Notes: generated by a model not told the origin, from the sequence alone. A DNA stretch of 64,000 bases from Ecdyonurus torrentis (GCA_949318235.1 OX439137.1:12061198-12125197); one strand, 5' to 3'; shown: positions 31,619 to 44,118, numbered from the stretch's first letter. A program made the numbers and translations.

Positions 31619-32990
31619 TTTTTTTTACTTAATTCTAAATACACTTGCTTTACTTTATTCATGTTTTATTAAATTATAATTAATTGTTGTTTTTTTTATC
31701 ACTAATTTTAATAATTTTCAGAATATACTTAAATATGAAGGCAACTTTTAAAATCGATGTTTTACTTTCATATCCTGAAGAAAATTTCAAGGAAATATAA
31801 GAGCAATTCCTGACATAACTCTAGATAACATTTTTTTTTTTTTTTTTTTTTTTTAGCTCTTCATTTTTTTCTGCAATTTTCACAATATTTTTTATTGAGG
31901 TTATAGCATTGCATGATAGAGAATTTTGCGAGATGAAACGTTGGCGCCAATCAAAGATGCCCCAAGCCATATTGATGTCTAAAAATACTTGCTCACATTG
32001 GCTGGGAATTTTATTGCAAGTATTAAGGTAGAGTCACCATTTTATTTTGAAGATTGTATAAGTGAACATTCAGCCTTATTCTACAAAACTTTTGTATTGC
32101 AAAATTTTAAAGATTAAGGTCTGTAAGGCTCAATGTTAAGTCCAATAACAACAAAAATTGTCCTTAATTATTTTATTATACTTGTCCAGTATATACAAAA
32201 AAAAAGTATATTACATTAATAAAGTAAATATATTTTAGTTTCTTCTGTTAAGTATGTTCATTAACAATTGTTAATAATGATTGGCTCTCCAAAAAATTTA
32301 GACACATTCATTGGTTAATCTTGTTTTTTTGAGCCGATAAAAGTGAGTCGCATGTTGAGCATGAAACTTTTTTTTTGTGAAGTTTCTTTCATTCTTATCA
32401 GTTCTATAGTTCTAAACGAAGAAATAATAATAATCCACCATACATATAAATTTGATAAACAGTAATGACGTCATGACCAGATGTTCTTAACAAAGGAACA
32501 ATTTCGAAGCTGGCTTAAGACTTGTGTGTAGTTTATATAGAATGAACTATTATTAAATTAATTAATTTTGGTAATTATTATTATTAAGGTATTTATATAG
32601 AAAGGTAATCTAAAGAGAATATCGTTATTCATTTTTTTATTGTTTTTTTTTATTTGATTTTGGGTTTTGTTGCCCATTCTATCAATGTAATTTTTAACCC
32701 TCAATATACACGTCTCCAGCTGAACAGTACATTTGAACAGGAATCGAACAGTTATCTATACTTACATTAATTATTATTGTTAAGTTATTTAATTAACATC
32801 AAAATTAAATCATTAATTTAATTAAATACTGAGGTACAAAACCTATGTAAATGTGTAAACCTTTAAATTGTCATCTCATTTGATCAAAACATTAACAATG
32901 AAATCAACAGTGATGTAATATAATAAATAGTTGTATAATATAATAAACAGTAATGTAATATTGAAGTTAATACGCATTATAAATTATATT
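31619..32990. other. A+T-rich stretch, no gene seen
   Basis: A T tract near 31831-31854, an isolated TGACGTCA at 32466-32473 and a less A+T-rich patch near 31930-32040. I recognise nothing. Confidence 0.45.
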
Positions 32991-33302
32991 CCTATATGAT
33001 GTACGCGGATGACGTCATATTTAATGCACTTGGGGGCCATACTGGAGTAGTCAACAGCATTGCTGAACATAGGACAAACATCGTTTTATGTAATTTTCTT
33101 TGGGAAATCTGTTGATTTTTTTAATTTATTATTTTCCTCACATACTTGAGATACTAATTCAACATATTTACAGCAACAATGCTCTCAAAAATATTGCATA
33201 GTGTTTTTAAACTGGGAAAATGGGTCATTTTCCTATGCCACCCATGTTATTGAGTAATACAACATGACGTTGAGTTTAAAATGAATGCATATAGACCCTA
33301 TA
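32991..33302 (-). mobile_element. MITE-like family L, copy 2
   Basis: The reverse complement of this block matches 1481-1780 along its length. Shared words include TACTCCAGTATGGCC, GCAATATTTTTGAGAGCATT and ACTCAATAACATG. The right end is GACCCTATA and the left end CCTATATGATGTACGCG, agreeing with the inverted TATAGGGT end of copy 1. TGACGTCA at 33010-33017. Confidence 0.78.
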
Positions 33303-34335
33303 ATTTGATTAGAATTCAAGAAAATTGCGTATTTTTGTTTGAAAGAACCTCTCGTCATGTTTTGGTAATGTATACATAATTACAAAATAAACAATATTAT
33401 AAAATTATGTTACTAAAAATATAGATGTGAAAGCATGAGCACCACTATATATATAAATAATCTTCATTTTATTTCCTCTCCAATAAAATACATTTCAAGA
33501 ATTAAAATGTTACAGCCATTAAAAAAAACATGCGGTTGTATTAAACAACAATTTTTAAATTTAAAAAAATTGTGGTCAAAATTTTTATACAATTACAAAT
33601 ATTTCAGCACTGAAAATAACTCCTTTTCTAACCAGAAAAAATTAACACGATTTTATTACACAAGTTTTACATAAAAAAATAAAACATTTTTAATTGCCAT
33701 TTCTGTAATATAACTTACTTCAAAAAATTTATAAATAAAAATTAAAAGTATAAAAATTTAAATAACATATTTTTAGTTACTTTATAAATTGCCAACTTTA
33801 TAAACTGTATATAAAATAACATTAAATTTTGTTTTTAAATTAAATTTATTCTATTTATTGCATCATAAACTCAATTTTTCATGTGTGTTTTTTTAATCTC
33901 TAACCACGATAATATTATTTAACTATATTATCAATCTAATAGTTTTGCTACTTTTTTGTTCTATAAAAATACAAGCTTTTTTTTACTGTGTTAAAAAAAA
34001 TTGTAGAATTAAGAGAGATAGTTGTTGCTTAATTTAAAATATAATATATCCTACAATTTATATTATATTATAAATTTTGAAGTTGTGATTTATAATTTAT
34101 TCTTTGCTTTGTGTGATATTTCACTTGTTATTTTAAATGTCGTGATAAGATGACATTTTTCTTTCAATTTTTGAAAGTGATAATATGAATTTATGGCAGA
34201 TATTGCTTGCCTAAGCCCTAGGCTGTGATAAAACATAGATTTAAGTTTATATTATTTGTGAATATGGAAACGATTTTATTTCGCTTTTTTACACTTATTT
34301 TCATATTTTTAAAGACGTTCCTTATGCTTTACAGG
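33303..34335. other. A+T-rich stretch, no gene seen
   Basis: The 79-codon + ORF at 33435-33674 is Asn/Lys/Tyr-rich as expected from base composition and shows no domain. Confidence 0.45.
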
Positions 34336-34662
34336 TTAAAGGAATAGACCAGAGAAAAACATAAGCATTTATATCACAATACACTTAATGGGATTTACAT
34401 AAATAACATTAGTTTGTCTCAAAATTCAACAGTAGTCCAGTAGCAGTGATCAGAATCTCGATTTATACAACCCGCACAACATTTTCATACTAATTTTTGC
34501 ATGTTTCTGACGTCATAAACATGAATTTTCTCGCAAATTGCATACTTTACAGTTTTTTCACGCTCTCTCGTAGGGCTACATAACATTCTGGTAAAAATTG
34601 TCATTTGTTTTGAAGATCCCATTTAAAAAGCACATGTTGTTTTATGTGGTCTATGGCTTTAA
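34336..34662 (+). mobile_element. MITE family A, copy 5
   Basis: TTAAAGGAATAGACCAGAG at the left and GTGGTCTATGGCTTTAA at the right, with a central TTTCTGACGTCATAAACATG (TGACGTCA 34508-34515). Confidence 0.92.
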
Positions 34663-34986
34663 GAGAATAACAAGGATATGTATGTATCTGATCTTACTTA
34701 TGTGATCTTTGTATACATGTTTTTTTTAAATAAAACGTATTCGAAACTGAAACTTAATAATATATATTGCTTTATATTTTACAAATATTAAGATGGTATT
34801 TGAATTAATTTGTCTCGAAAACACTTTAAATTTCAGTTTTAAATGGTTTGATTTTATTTTCTAAAACACAAGTACAGAAATCATATGTTAAGAGTCACTT
34901 CAATTTCAAAGGGTTTTATTAAAAAAAAAAATATATATATACAAAGTCCAGGGCATAGAAAGATTCAACTTATGCAACCAGCACAA

Positions 34987-35028
<42 letters not shown>

Positions 35029-35597
35029 ATGACATCATGGTTAGACAAAAAATTTGTGCATTATATACTTAACCTGGGTATTGGTAAAAATTTGCTTCAG
35101 TTTCGGAGGATCTATTTTTTGTTAATAATAATAATAATAGCTTTTAGAGACAAAAAATTAAAAATATTAAAAGGAACAATAATCTTTTATAATAAAATTC
35201 ATTTTGATTTGTAAATTTATGAAAAGTGAAATATTTGCAAAATTTTATATAGAAATCCAAGTTTTCTCAAGTTATTGTCATTTTTACTTAGAGATTCTTG
35301 ATATGATATAATTAATATGATAGAGTATATAAGATACATCTCCTCAAAGAAGTAATACTCTTTGCTTGACGTGCTAATAAAATACTTCATACCATAGAAT
35401 ATACAGAGGACACAGTTCTTGTATAAAAATAAAGTTTACGTTCTTCTCAATTTCTTAATACTTTAATTTTGTTGAAGTATTTTAATTTAAATAAAAAATA
35501 CTTAAACTTTTAGATGATATCCTTTACTATGTGTATATCTGCTTGTCATTATTATTAACACAAATTTTGAAGAAGTTAATTGCTTATCAGCTCAAAT
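34663..35597. other. A+T-rich stretch, no gene seen
   Basis: A T tract of about 36 nt at 34991-35026, flanked by TTATGCAACCAGCACAACATT, a word from family A (AACCCGCACAACATTTT), then CATGACATCATGG. A degraded family A fragment may therefore lie at about 34965-35045 with its centre replaced by poly-T. No gene is seen; the 109-codon ORF across it is spurious. Confidence 0.45.
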
Positions 35598-35904
35598 TTA
35601 AAGACGTAGAACACCTTAACCAAAAAACATGTCTAATATCCTAACATACCTAAATATCAACTTTGATTTGGCCGGAGTCATTGATTTCTAATTTATTTTC
35701 CATTCACAAAATGACAACTGCGGGTTTGTGACGTCACAGCTTGCCTGTTTCCGCACGCGTCGACTAGTGAGCTGTGACGTTACAAACCCGCAATAAACCA
35801 GAAAATAAATTAGAAATCAATGACTCCGGCCAAATCAACGTTGATATTTAGGTATGTTAAGATATTATGCAATTTTTTTTGTTCAAGGTGTTCTACGCCT
35901 TTAA
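35598..35904. mobile_element. MITE family B, copy 3
   Basis: Ends TTAAAGACGTAGAACACC and GGTGTTCTACGCCTTTAA. The left arm has TTTGTGACGTCACAGC (TGACGTCA 35729); the right arm partner is mutated to GTGACGTTAC. The loop region contains CGCACGCGTCG. Confidence 0.92.
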
Positions 35905-36582
35905 TTGCCTGATTTAATTAAAAATTCATATAAATATACTATCACAAATATATTAAAATATGAGGAAGATTCCAATCAATATAATTAATGGTTTTAAATT
36001 ATTCCTAATACTTTCAAATTGACGATTTTTCAAAACGTTTTCTCGTATTTGAGTTACAACAAAATTAAAACCATGATGATAAAGTAACTCTGTTTTTACT
36101 CTGATTTTTAAGTCACTTTATTATTACTGATTTATAATATGTGTAGACGTATTCTTAAATATAAAATATGACATATTGGCTTGGTTATGAAATTTGTCAG
36201 CTGTTTGCTTTTTCTTATGGCTTGTGGTTTTATTATTATAAAATACATTCTTATATATATTTTATACTCTATATAGTATTATGTTATGCAGTGTTATAAT
36301 TTATAATAAACTTTAAATAATCTTACCAAAGAAGAAAAGAGAGAAGAGAGAGAGAGAGAAAGCGTTTTGTTATTATGTAGCAAAGATATAGGGGAGGGAG
36401 ATTTAAGAAAGAAGAGGGCTTACATTATGCAGTATAGAGATTTTTATATTATGTTATATAATACCGTCATGGAAAATAGAAGGGGTTGGATACTTTCTTT
36501 TTTCTTTGAATATTAAACTGATGTTTTAATAATGACCTTATGTAATTTATATGATATTATAGTATAACTTTATTCATTCATT

Positions 36583-36615
<33 letters not shown>

Positions 36616-36676
36616 CTACGATGTTTTTAAATATGTACCATTTAGAGTAAGGACAGGTGTACAGTACAAATGACAC
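35905..36676. other. A+T-rich stretch, no gene seen
   Basis: A short GA-rich patch near 36339-36361 and a T tract at 36587-36613. Confidence 0.5.
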
Positions 36677-37072
36677 TTAAAGCCCTTGTCAACTTACTTT
36701 TTTATCATTTAGAATACTAGATTGATAATCACCATACCTTATTATCCATGATATAGACACTACCACGTTGATTTTGTATTTATTTTTATTTATTTTCATT
36801 GTGACTGTTATATCACGTATCTGACGTCATAATGTACCACCACCAATCACAGTCACCGCTTTGGTCACGTGATAAATTTAATCCCCTCCCTCAAGTTCTT
36901 TTCGCCTATCATGGCCCTATCTGTACATTGTGACGTCAGATACGTGATATAACAGTCAAAATGAAAATAAATACAAAATCAACGTGTTGGTGTCTAATTC
37001 ATGGATAATAAGGTATGGTAATTATCAATCTAGTATTCTATATAATAAAAAAGTAAGTTGACAAGGGCTTTA
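36677..37072. mobile_element. MITE family C, copy 3
   Basis: TTAAAGCCCTTGTCAACTTA at the left and TAAGTTGACAAGGGCTTTA at the right. TGACGTCA at 36822 and 36931, one per arm. The terminal TTAA is TTAG on the right by one base change. Confidence 0.92.
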
Positions 37073-37508
37073 GCAGTGAATTATTAAAAACACTCACAAA
37101 TGGCGTAAGTGGGTGGTGGAAAGGAACTCTTAATTTCCTATCCTGTAGTAATGCGGGGTCCAATATGAAGTTTTTTTTTTTTTTTAACACTATATCAGGG
37201 TATGAAAAACTTTCACGACAGCCAACTTCCATGTTACTTTAAGCTTTAACTGAAAGTTTTAAGAAAGTTGTGTTACCGATAAAACCTATATTGTCCGCAT
37301 GGAGTTTTTTTTTATTAATGTTGTCTTGAAAAGATATCCAAAAATTGTTTTACTAAAGTTTTCGTATGTTTATGTATATAGGAAACGATCATGAGTGCTT
37401 GTAATTTCATGCCTAAAATTTTCTTACTTTTGGTCTTTCTGAATCATGCATCTGCAATTGACTAAATTTAAAATTGTTCTAAAAAAAAAAAAAAAAAAAA
37501 AAAAAAGC
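37073..37508. other. A+T-rich stretch, no gene seen
   Basis: T and A tracts near 37170-37185 and 37482-37506. The 64-codon - strand ORF at 37038-37232 overlaps the end of the family C element and is not supported. Confidence 0.45.
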
Positions 37509-37823
37509 TTAAAGGCGTAGAACACCTTGAACAAAAAACTTGACTTAAATCCTAACAAACCTAAATATCAACGTTGATGTGGCCGGAGTCATTGATTTCT
37601 AATTTATTTTCCATTTACAAAATGAAAACTGCAGGTTTGTGACGTCACAGCTCACCAGTTTCCACACGCGTGGACTAGTGAGCTGTGACGTCACAAACCC
37701 GCAGCTGTTATTTTGTAAATGGAAAATAAATTAGAAATCAATGACTCCGGCCAAATCAACGTTGATTTTCAGGTTTGTTAGGATATTACCCACCTTTTTT
37801 TTCAAGGTGTTCTACGCCTTTAA
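37509..37823. mobile_element. MITE family B, copy 4
   Basis: A near-perfect palindrome with ends TTAAAGGCGTAGAACACC and GGTGTTCTACGCCTTTAA. TGACGTCA at 37640 and 37686 flank the CACACGCGTGGA loop, each within TTTGTGACGTCAC. It is the best preserved family B copy in the window. Confidence 0.95.
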
Positions 37824-38902
37824 ATATATTAATATATTAGGTTGAAAGATATTAATAATAGATATTAGTATTAGATATTAATAGATCATCTGCGATAGAC
37901 GATCTATGATTGTTTTAAAGTTAATTTATTTTATTAGAAGTGATCTATGCTTTCCATTTTTATAGAATATGATTATCCTGTTATAAAAAAAAATAGTCTT
38001 TTATCAATTCAAAAACAGATTTATTCCTAACAAAGATTATTTATACAAGAAAAATTAGTAATATTAACAAATAAATTACAATATAATTATACTGTATATC
38101 TGCTTTTTCAAATAAAACTTTATAAATGATTTTTTTGCTTGCGCTTTGAAAAAAAAACTACAAATTGAGATGTAATGCCGGCTTATGTTATTATGTTTTT
38201 ATGAGTTCTGGTTTATTTACTGCTGCTATGTTTTTTTTTTATTGTTGTTCTGACATTTTGAAATTAGTTTTATGAGAAATAAATGAGAACTGAATTCTAA
38301 AGCTTAACACTCGATTTTTTTTTAACATTAGTATAAGTTTGATACGTCAGGTTTGATATATTGGATACGATTTTACAAGAAATTTCATTAAAAATGTAAA
38401 AAAAAAAGTGCAAAATAGTCGACAAATAGTCGATTTTTTGTGAATAGTCAGAAATAGTCGATTTTTTTATTGGTTTAAAATGCGTCATTTGTTGAGATCG
38501 GTGGAGATATGAAATAAAACTAGCAATAGTCGACATAATGACAATTGTCGAAAAACTATTTTTGCGCTCTCTACTTATACTTATATACAGTATATTGCTT
38601 TCATAGCTTCGTAGTTTTACAAATTTCAATTAGCAAATATTTCATTTAGTTTAAAAAAAAGTAATAATAATAAAAAAAAACAATGATAGTTCTGAAACAA
38701 GATTAAAAGTTGTTAAATGTAATATTTAGGTCAATAGCTCATGAAATCAAACTTTAAGTAAAAGATACGTGCACCATATCACTGTTCATTTTATCGTTTA
38801 TTTCTTTAAACAAATTTATAAAGCAATATCGCAACAGATACTTGTATTTTAAGTATTATACTATTGATAAATGATAACTAATAAAACTTGTATTATGAAC
38901 CG
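37824..38902. other. A+T-rich stretch, no gene seen
   Basis: The 110-codon - strand ORF at 38297-38629 is Ser/Ile/Tyr-rich with no domain. The segment at about 38410-38560 repeats the word AATAGTCGA(C/T) five or six times (ATAGTCGACAAATAGTCGAT, GAAATAGTCGAT, CAATAGTCGACA), a loose tandem repeat. Confidence 0.45.
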
Positions 38903-38981
38903 AAACTAACTGAATTCTCCTTTTTTACAGGTAAGCTGAAATTTGACACCCCTTCTATCGTCTTTTCTTACATTTGTGGTA

Positions 38982-38984
<3 letters not shown>
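38903..38984 (+). promoter_or_regulatory. Candidate recursive splice site (ratchet point) 1
   Basis: In order: a branchpoint-like ACTAAC (38905-38910), a pyrimidine-rich run TTCTCCTTTTTT, ACAG ending at 38930, then GTAAGCT immediately after. An acceptor fused to a donor is the known signature of a recursive splice site. A second donor, GTAAGT, begins at 38979, leaving a 48-nt would-be exon (38931-38978). The same layout occurs at 63475-63543. No coding exon supports the gene, so function is inferred from motif only. The 87-codon ORF at 38888-39151 crosses the site and is otherwise poly-Phe. Confidence 0.4.
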
Positions 38985-39014
<30 letters not shown>

Positions 39015-39784
39015 TTATTTTTTGTTATTATTATTTTTTTTTAATATTTCGTTACTTAAAATATTTTGTTTGTAAATTCAAAGCATTTATAAGTCAAAAC
39101 AAATTAATTGAGGAAGAGAAACCATCGTGGTTAGGTATTTTAAATTTATAAAGGAAACCAGCAAAGGCCGTACAGTAGTGAAAGTGTTGTTATATAGTTC
39201 AATGAAAAATCTTATTAAAACACTTGTGTTAAGCATTACATAGCTTTCGGCACAACACTCTAACAAAAAATAAGTGTATGTGTATGCCTTCATCATTCCT
39301 TAATCAGAATTAGAGGGTAAATTTTAAATGTAAATTTTATAAGGGATATAATTTAATGTAAATTTTTTATTTGCAGAAGAATAGCATAAAGATTAATAAT
39401 ATATATTTTTTAAATTTAAATAATTCAGTAAAATATGCTAATAATTATAAATACGTCATTTCCAAAATTTATGCTAACTTCATAAAAGTGCGTACAAAAG
39501 TGTAGCAAGTCAAAATTATGTGTTTTGTTATGTTGAAATGAAAGTAAGAGAACCCTTTTGTTAGAGATCAAAAATCGGCTTTCCGCATACGGCTTATCGA
39601 TTTTCTTCCTTTCTTTCAACTCTCGGGGAGAATTTTTTTCTTCTTCTATTTCTAACAATTGATTTTGCAAAATTGCCTACAATACATGGTGACATCTTAG
39701 TACTTCTTACCTTTGAAATAAGTTTGTAAATTTTTGTATTTTACCTTAAACCATGTGATTGACTCCCGCTAATTAGTAGCATAA
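38985..39784. other. A+T-rich stretch, no gene seen
   Basis: It starts with a T tract (38984-39013). Two - strand ORFs of 69 and 81 codons (39087-39296, 39425-39670) show no recognised features. Confidence 0.4.
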
Positions 39785-40081
39785 TTGAAACTTTTTATGG
39801 CACTGACACATCAAATTTCATTAAAAAATAAAAATAAATGGGGGGAAGGGGGAGAGCTTGCCGTTCATGTAAAATTTATTTCGTTTGCACCATTTAAAAT
39901 TTTTAGCTATAAATGCAGAAGTTTTCTCAGCAATAGCTCTGAAATCTTGCTTGTAAGCCCTAGTTTTTGTGCTAAGGAGTTCGAAGAAATGACGATCATA
40001 CTTAATGGGATGGAGCATTTTTGGGAGGTCAAGGTAACAGGTTTGAAAACAAGCCTATTATCCCACAATGCTAAAATATAG
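39785..40081 (+). pseudogene. Unrecognised 98-codon ORF in a possible processed retrocopy
   Basis: The segment 39855-40078 is visibly less A+T-rich than its surroundings and open in this frame for 98 codons. The predicted product has no signal peptide or domain that I know. It ends in a stop at 40081; AATAAA follows at 40149, and a 26-nt A tract starts at about 40178. This is the arrangement of a reverse-transcribed mRNA, although A tracts are common here. The opposite strand is open too (39821-40018, 65 codons), so the strand is not certain. It may be a fossil exon of a transposon or host gene. Confidence 0.3.
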
Positions 40082-40148
40082 AAAATGAAAAGGTTTTCAT
40101 TCTGTTTACCTACGTGCTGCTGATTGGTTACCCGTTATTACCGATAAA

Positions 40149-40172
40149 AAAATAAACGAAAATTGATTTATT

Positions 40173-40203
<31 letters not shown>
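40149..40203 (+). other. AATAAA plus poly(A) tract
   Basis: AATAAA at 40149-40154 is followed after about 22 nt by roughly 26 A residues. It is consistent with the 3' end of an inserted polyadenylated RNA, linked to the ORF just upstream. Confidence 0.35.
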
Positions 40204-40205
<2 letters not shown>

Positions 40206-43200
40206 ACCACTAATTGCCCGATATATACATTGAAGGTATAATAATTATTCATATTTAATTATAATTATTAAAACAAACACCTAATGAAATATTTAAAATA
40301 AACCAATACAAAATTTAAATTGAATATACTTTTTTAAAAAGCTTTGTATGTACGTACGTATATTAAATAATATAAAACGCAGTACAAATAATTCATAATA
40401 TAATAATAAAATAGATTCCAATTCAAGCCAAAAAATACCATAATTTAAAAGGCAAATATATAAAATCTATTGGTATTATATAAAATGTTACAAATCATAT
40501 TGAAAATAGTATGTATTATATTATAAAATTCATATATATATATATATATATAGAATTATATAAATTTAAAATAATAAAATTTTGTAGCATTGCGTATATA
40601 AGTTTTAGTCTGCATAAACCGCATCTAAAAAGAGATTTGTGTTTATTTTAACAAAAACCCTAAAGTAAAATAAGGGTACAAAGTCATATATCATTGTCAT
40701 ATGTAACTGTAAATATTGTTTTATTATATTCATAGAATAAAAAGTAAAAATTTTGGCAAATAATCCTAAATTTTGTAATTTTGTATAGCAAATTTTTGTA
40801 TTGTGTATATCATGGATTTTGTAAAAAGGTATTCAATTTATTGAAATTCAAACTATTGAATAAAATTTTATACAGATTATTCTATGAATAATGATTGTAA
40901 GGGTAAAAATATTGTTTAATTTTAACGATAATTGTCATAGTTTTATCTTTTAGTTCTTTGTATGTATTATTGTTTACATGCATAAAAAATCTGAGGAAAC
41001 CAATACACAAAAACACAAGAAAATGTATACAGTAAACTCTCATTTTTGAGCATTTCACAAAATTGAATTTCACAAAATCGAGAGTTTACTACTGTAAATT
41101 ATTTAGTTTGAAACGAAAAAAAAAAAAAAAAAAAAAAGTTATTTGTATTACCGGGCCAAAAAAAAATAATGTCATTCTGCATTTTCATCAAGCATAAAAT
41201 TGTATGCATCATATAAATGTCTAATATGTAAGTACTAACTGCAGTAGTTTTTTCAAAAATCCCTTGAATCATGATCCCACAATGTGGAAAATTTTAAAAT
41301 TACAGGTTTCCTGCCGTTTTTTCAGCCGCCACCCTTAGTAACAATCATTCAATAAGATTAGTGAATAAATTTATGAAGAACTAAAATTTAAGTAATTTAT
41401 ATTTATGTATATGACCATTGTAAAATAAATAGATGTTGTTTTTTTATTAAGTTTTTTTATTAACTTTTTTTTTTTTTTTTTTTGTCTATTCAAGTATGAT
41501 TTTTAGATTTTCTCCCTTAAATAAACGTAACACGTTTTATGATACCTAGTGACGTCACAGTTCTGGTTTTTATTGCCCTTTTTAACCCTCTCTCTGCATC
41601 TCTACTCTCACCCCTTTTACTAACAAACATACATACGTACATATTATACACACCCTCTCTCTCACACACACACAGTTTGGTAAAAACACAAGCTTATCAA
41701 AAGTAACCACGTTTTTTACCATCATAAATTAACCCTTATATTTTCCATTGCCGTGTGGTATATATATCAAGGTAATAACATAAAAATGAAAAATATTTTG
41801 AAAGTTTATCCAAATTTTACATCTATTGATATGAATTTGTGTATTGTGCGTAATTTTTCTTTATAAAATATTGCAATAACAAAGATACTTCACATTCTTA
41901 ATAAATGATAGTTTTTTTTTTTTTTTTTGGTAATTATTATTTTTCCAATTAAATTGCTTTAGTTAGCAATTTTGAAGTATGCTGAAACAATAAATACATA
42001 AAAAACAAAATTCATAATAATTAAAGTTAATATTAAGTATACCCCCTTTTTTAAAAAAAATATATATACTGTGAACTTACTCATGTGCTAAATTTTTTAA
42101 CTTTCAATGTTTTTTATTCAAAACATTAAACTATGATATTCTTCATTACTGATGAATTAAAAAATTATTAATATTTTTTTTTAAACATGTTATGGTGATT
42201 TACGTATTTGATTTGATTCATAAATGGGTATAAAAATAGAAATATTGAAAAATGACTATATTTTGTTGGTTGCGTCAACTTTTTTTTTTTTTACTACCTA
42301 TAATATCTTGCATTGATTTCTTATAGGCCATTCAACACGATATAATTATAGAAAGGGTCACTTTAACGGGGGCTTTGAAAGTTAAAGCTCCCTCCCTGCA
42401 AGAGTAAAATCATGCAACAAATTATGTTCAATGTAGCATTTTTTTTTCCGCTGGAAGGAGTCAAAGATATCTATCGGTATAAACAGTTGGCAAATGCCCC
42501 CCCCCCCCCCTCCTATAAGCAATCTGACTGTACTGTAATTCTAACCTCATACTATATAAGTAACGAGTACTCAGATTTCATTATTTTCATTGAATACAAA
42601 TTTAATTTAATTAGTTAAATTACTAATAGAGTTAATAGTATAACATAGGAGATATCTTTATTACAACTAAAATAATTGTCGAAATACATTGAATATCAAT
42701 GTGTTTGATAACTTAATTTAATTTATAATGATAAATATATATTCTCTCGTATTTAATATTTTTTTTAATTTTAATTTATAAACAAAAAAATATGATAACC
42801 TTTTTTTTTATAGAAGAATATAAATGTATTGTTTTCATTCATGTAGCTTATTTCATTGAAAAGCATACACAGATAAAAAAAAACCTATTAGTTATTGTTA
42901 TACATAATCCTTAACGTATTATTATTCTATTTGAACTTTATATTTTACTTTACTATCAAAATATATAAACATAGAATTAAGAGGGAACAGAAATTTATGC
43001 TTTTTTTTTATTACAATTCCTTTGTAAATATTTAAATAAAAATATTTTAGCCATCGATTTTTTTTTATCTTAAAATTAGTTATAAAAAAAGGGTTTATTC
43101 TATAAGTATAAAAAAAATGGCCAACATTTTTATGTTGTTAAAGTTTTTATTTGTCTAGACACTTTTTTCATTATATTGAAATATAAAATCCTCATTTTTA

Positions 43201-43319
43201 CCACACGCAAAAAAAATGTATAATTTATAGTAACCAATGTTAATTTAAATCAGTTTACTATGTAGCTATTGTAAATTATAATTTAATGAAAAATAAGTAA
43301 TTATTAATTTTTTTAGTTT
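40204..43319. other. Long A+T-rich stretch, no gene seen
   Basis: It holds a small hairpin at 41030-41095 (CAGTAAACTCTC with GAGAGTTTACTACTG), A and T tracts near 41116-41137, 41468-41483 and 41911-41928, a short CA/CT patch near 41650-41673, and a C tract at 42497-42510. An isolated TGACGTCA is at 41550-41557. The ORFs of 63 and 68 codons here are not credible genes. Confidence 0.5.
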
Positions 43320-43650
43320 TATATAGCATAAATCTTGCTGCATTGAAAAATTATAAATTATTATGATAATAGAGCATAATTAGGAAGAATAAAAACGCTA
43401 GGGGACAATTTTATTGCATATTTTAAAAGGGATCATTCTCTTGAATCGATACACATACACAGTTAACTGTGTATTAATTATGCTAGCTCATTTTCAGCAC
43501 AATTTGCTTAATATAGCTTAGTTTATGCTATACTGCATAATAACTATGTTATATAGCATAAATATTATGTTGTACAGCATAATTATTTGTCTTGTTCTAA
43601 TATAGCATAATTTATGCTATAATGATATTAATTCAGCATAAATTATGTAA
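43320..43650. repeat. Cluster of TATAGCATAA / TTATGCTATA words
   Basis: About eight copies of TAGCATAA or its complement, some decayed, lie in 330 bp. They include the 21-bp palindrome at 43602-43622 (two TATAGCATAA halves around one T). Copies occur in both orientations with irregular spacing, unlike a tandem repeat. Further hits near 43940 and 26915. Function is unknown. Confidence 0.6.
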
Positions 43651-43672
43651 TTTATTTTTTCAGTGTCAATAT

Positions 43673-43852
43673 GCGAATTTCTGATTTTTAAGTTCATTGA
43701 GTATTTTTTAATTAATTTTTGGAAGTCACGAAATGATGTTACAAGCGGTAAATTTTTCCTATGACCACATGCATAAGTTGCCACCCGTGACGTCATTTTT
43801 AGCTTTTCAAAAATTAATCAAAAATATTTAATGAAAAAAAAAATAGAAATCC
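43673..43852. mobile_element. Hairpin element related to J
   Basis: GAATTTCTGATTTTT on the left pairs loosely with AAAAAAATAGAAATCC on the right, and TTTTTAATTAATTTTTGGAA with TTTTCAAAAATTAATCAAAA. The inner arm word CCCGTGACGTCATTTTTAGC (TGACGTCA 43788) resembles the inner arm of element J at 57421-57873. Confidence 0.6.
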
Positions 43853-44113
43853 ACTTATTAATATATCCAGTACAATGTTCTCTTTTAGAATATGACGTAA
43901 AATTACCCCCTCCCTTTTTTTTAGTCTTCTGATAATTATGTTATGTAGCATTGTTGCTATACAAAGTATCATAAATTACGTTTAAAAAAAACTCAAGTAT
44001 GTGAAAATAGCAATTATACTAATATCTTAATTTTCATACAATAAATATTATGATAATTAGTTTCTTTTTCTATAACTTATTAAATGATTTACATATTTGA
44101 ATAAATTCTTCAA

Positions 44114-44118
44114 GTATA

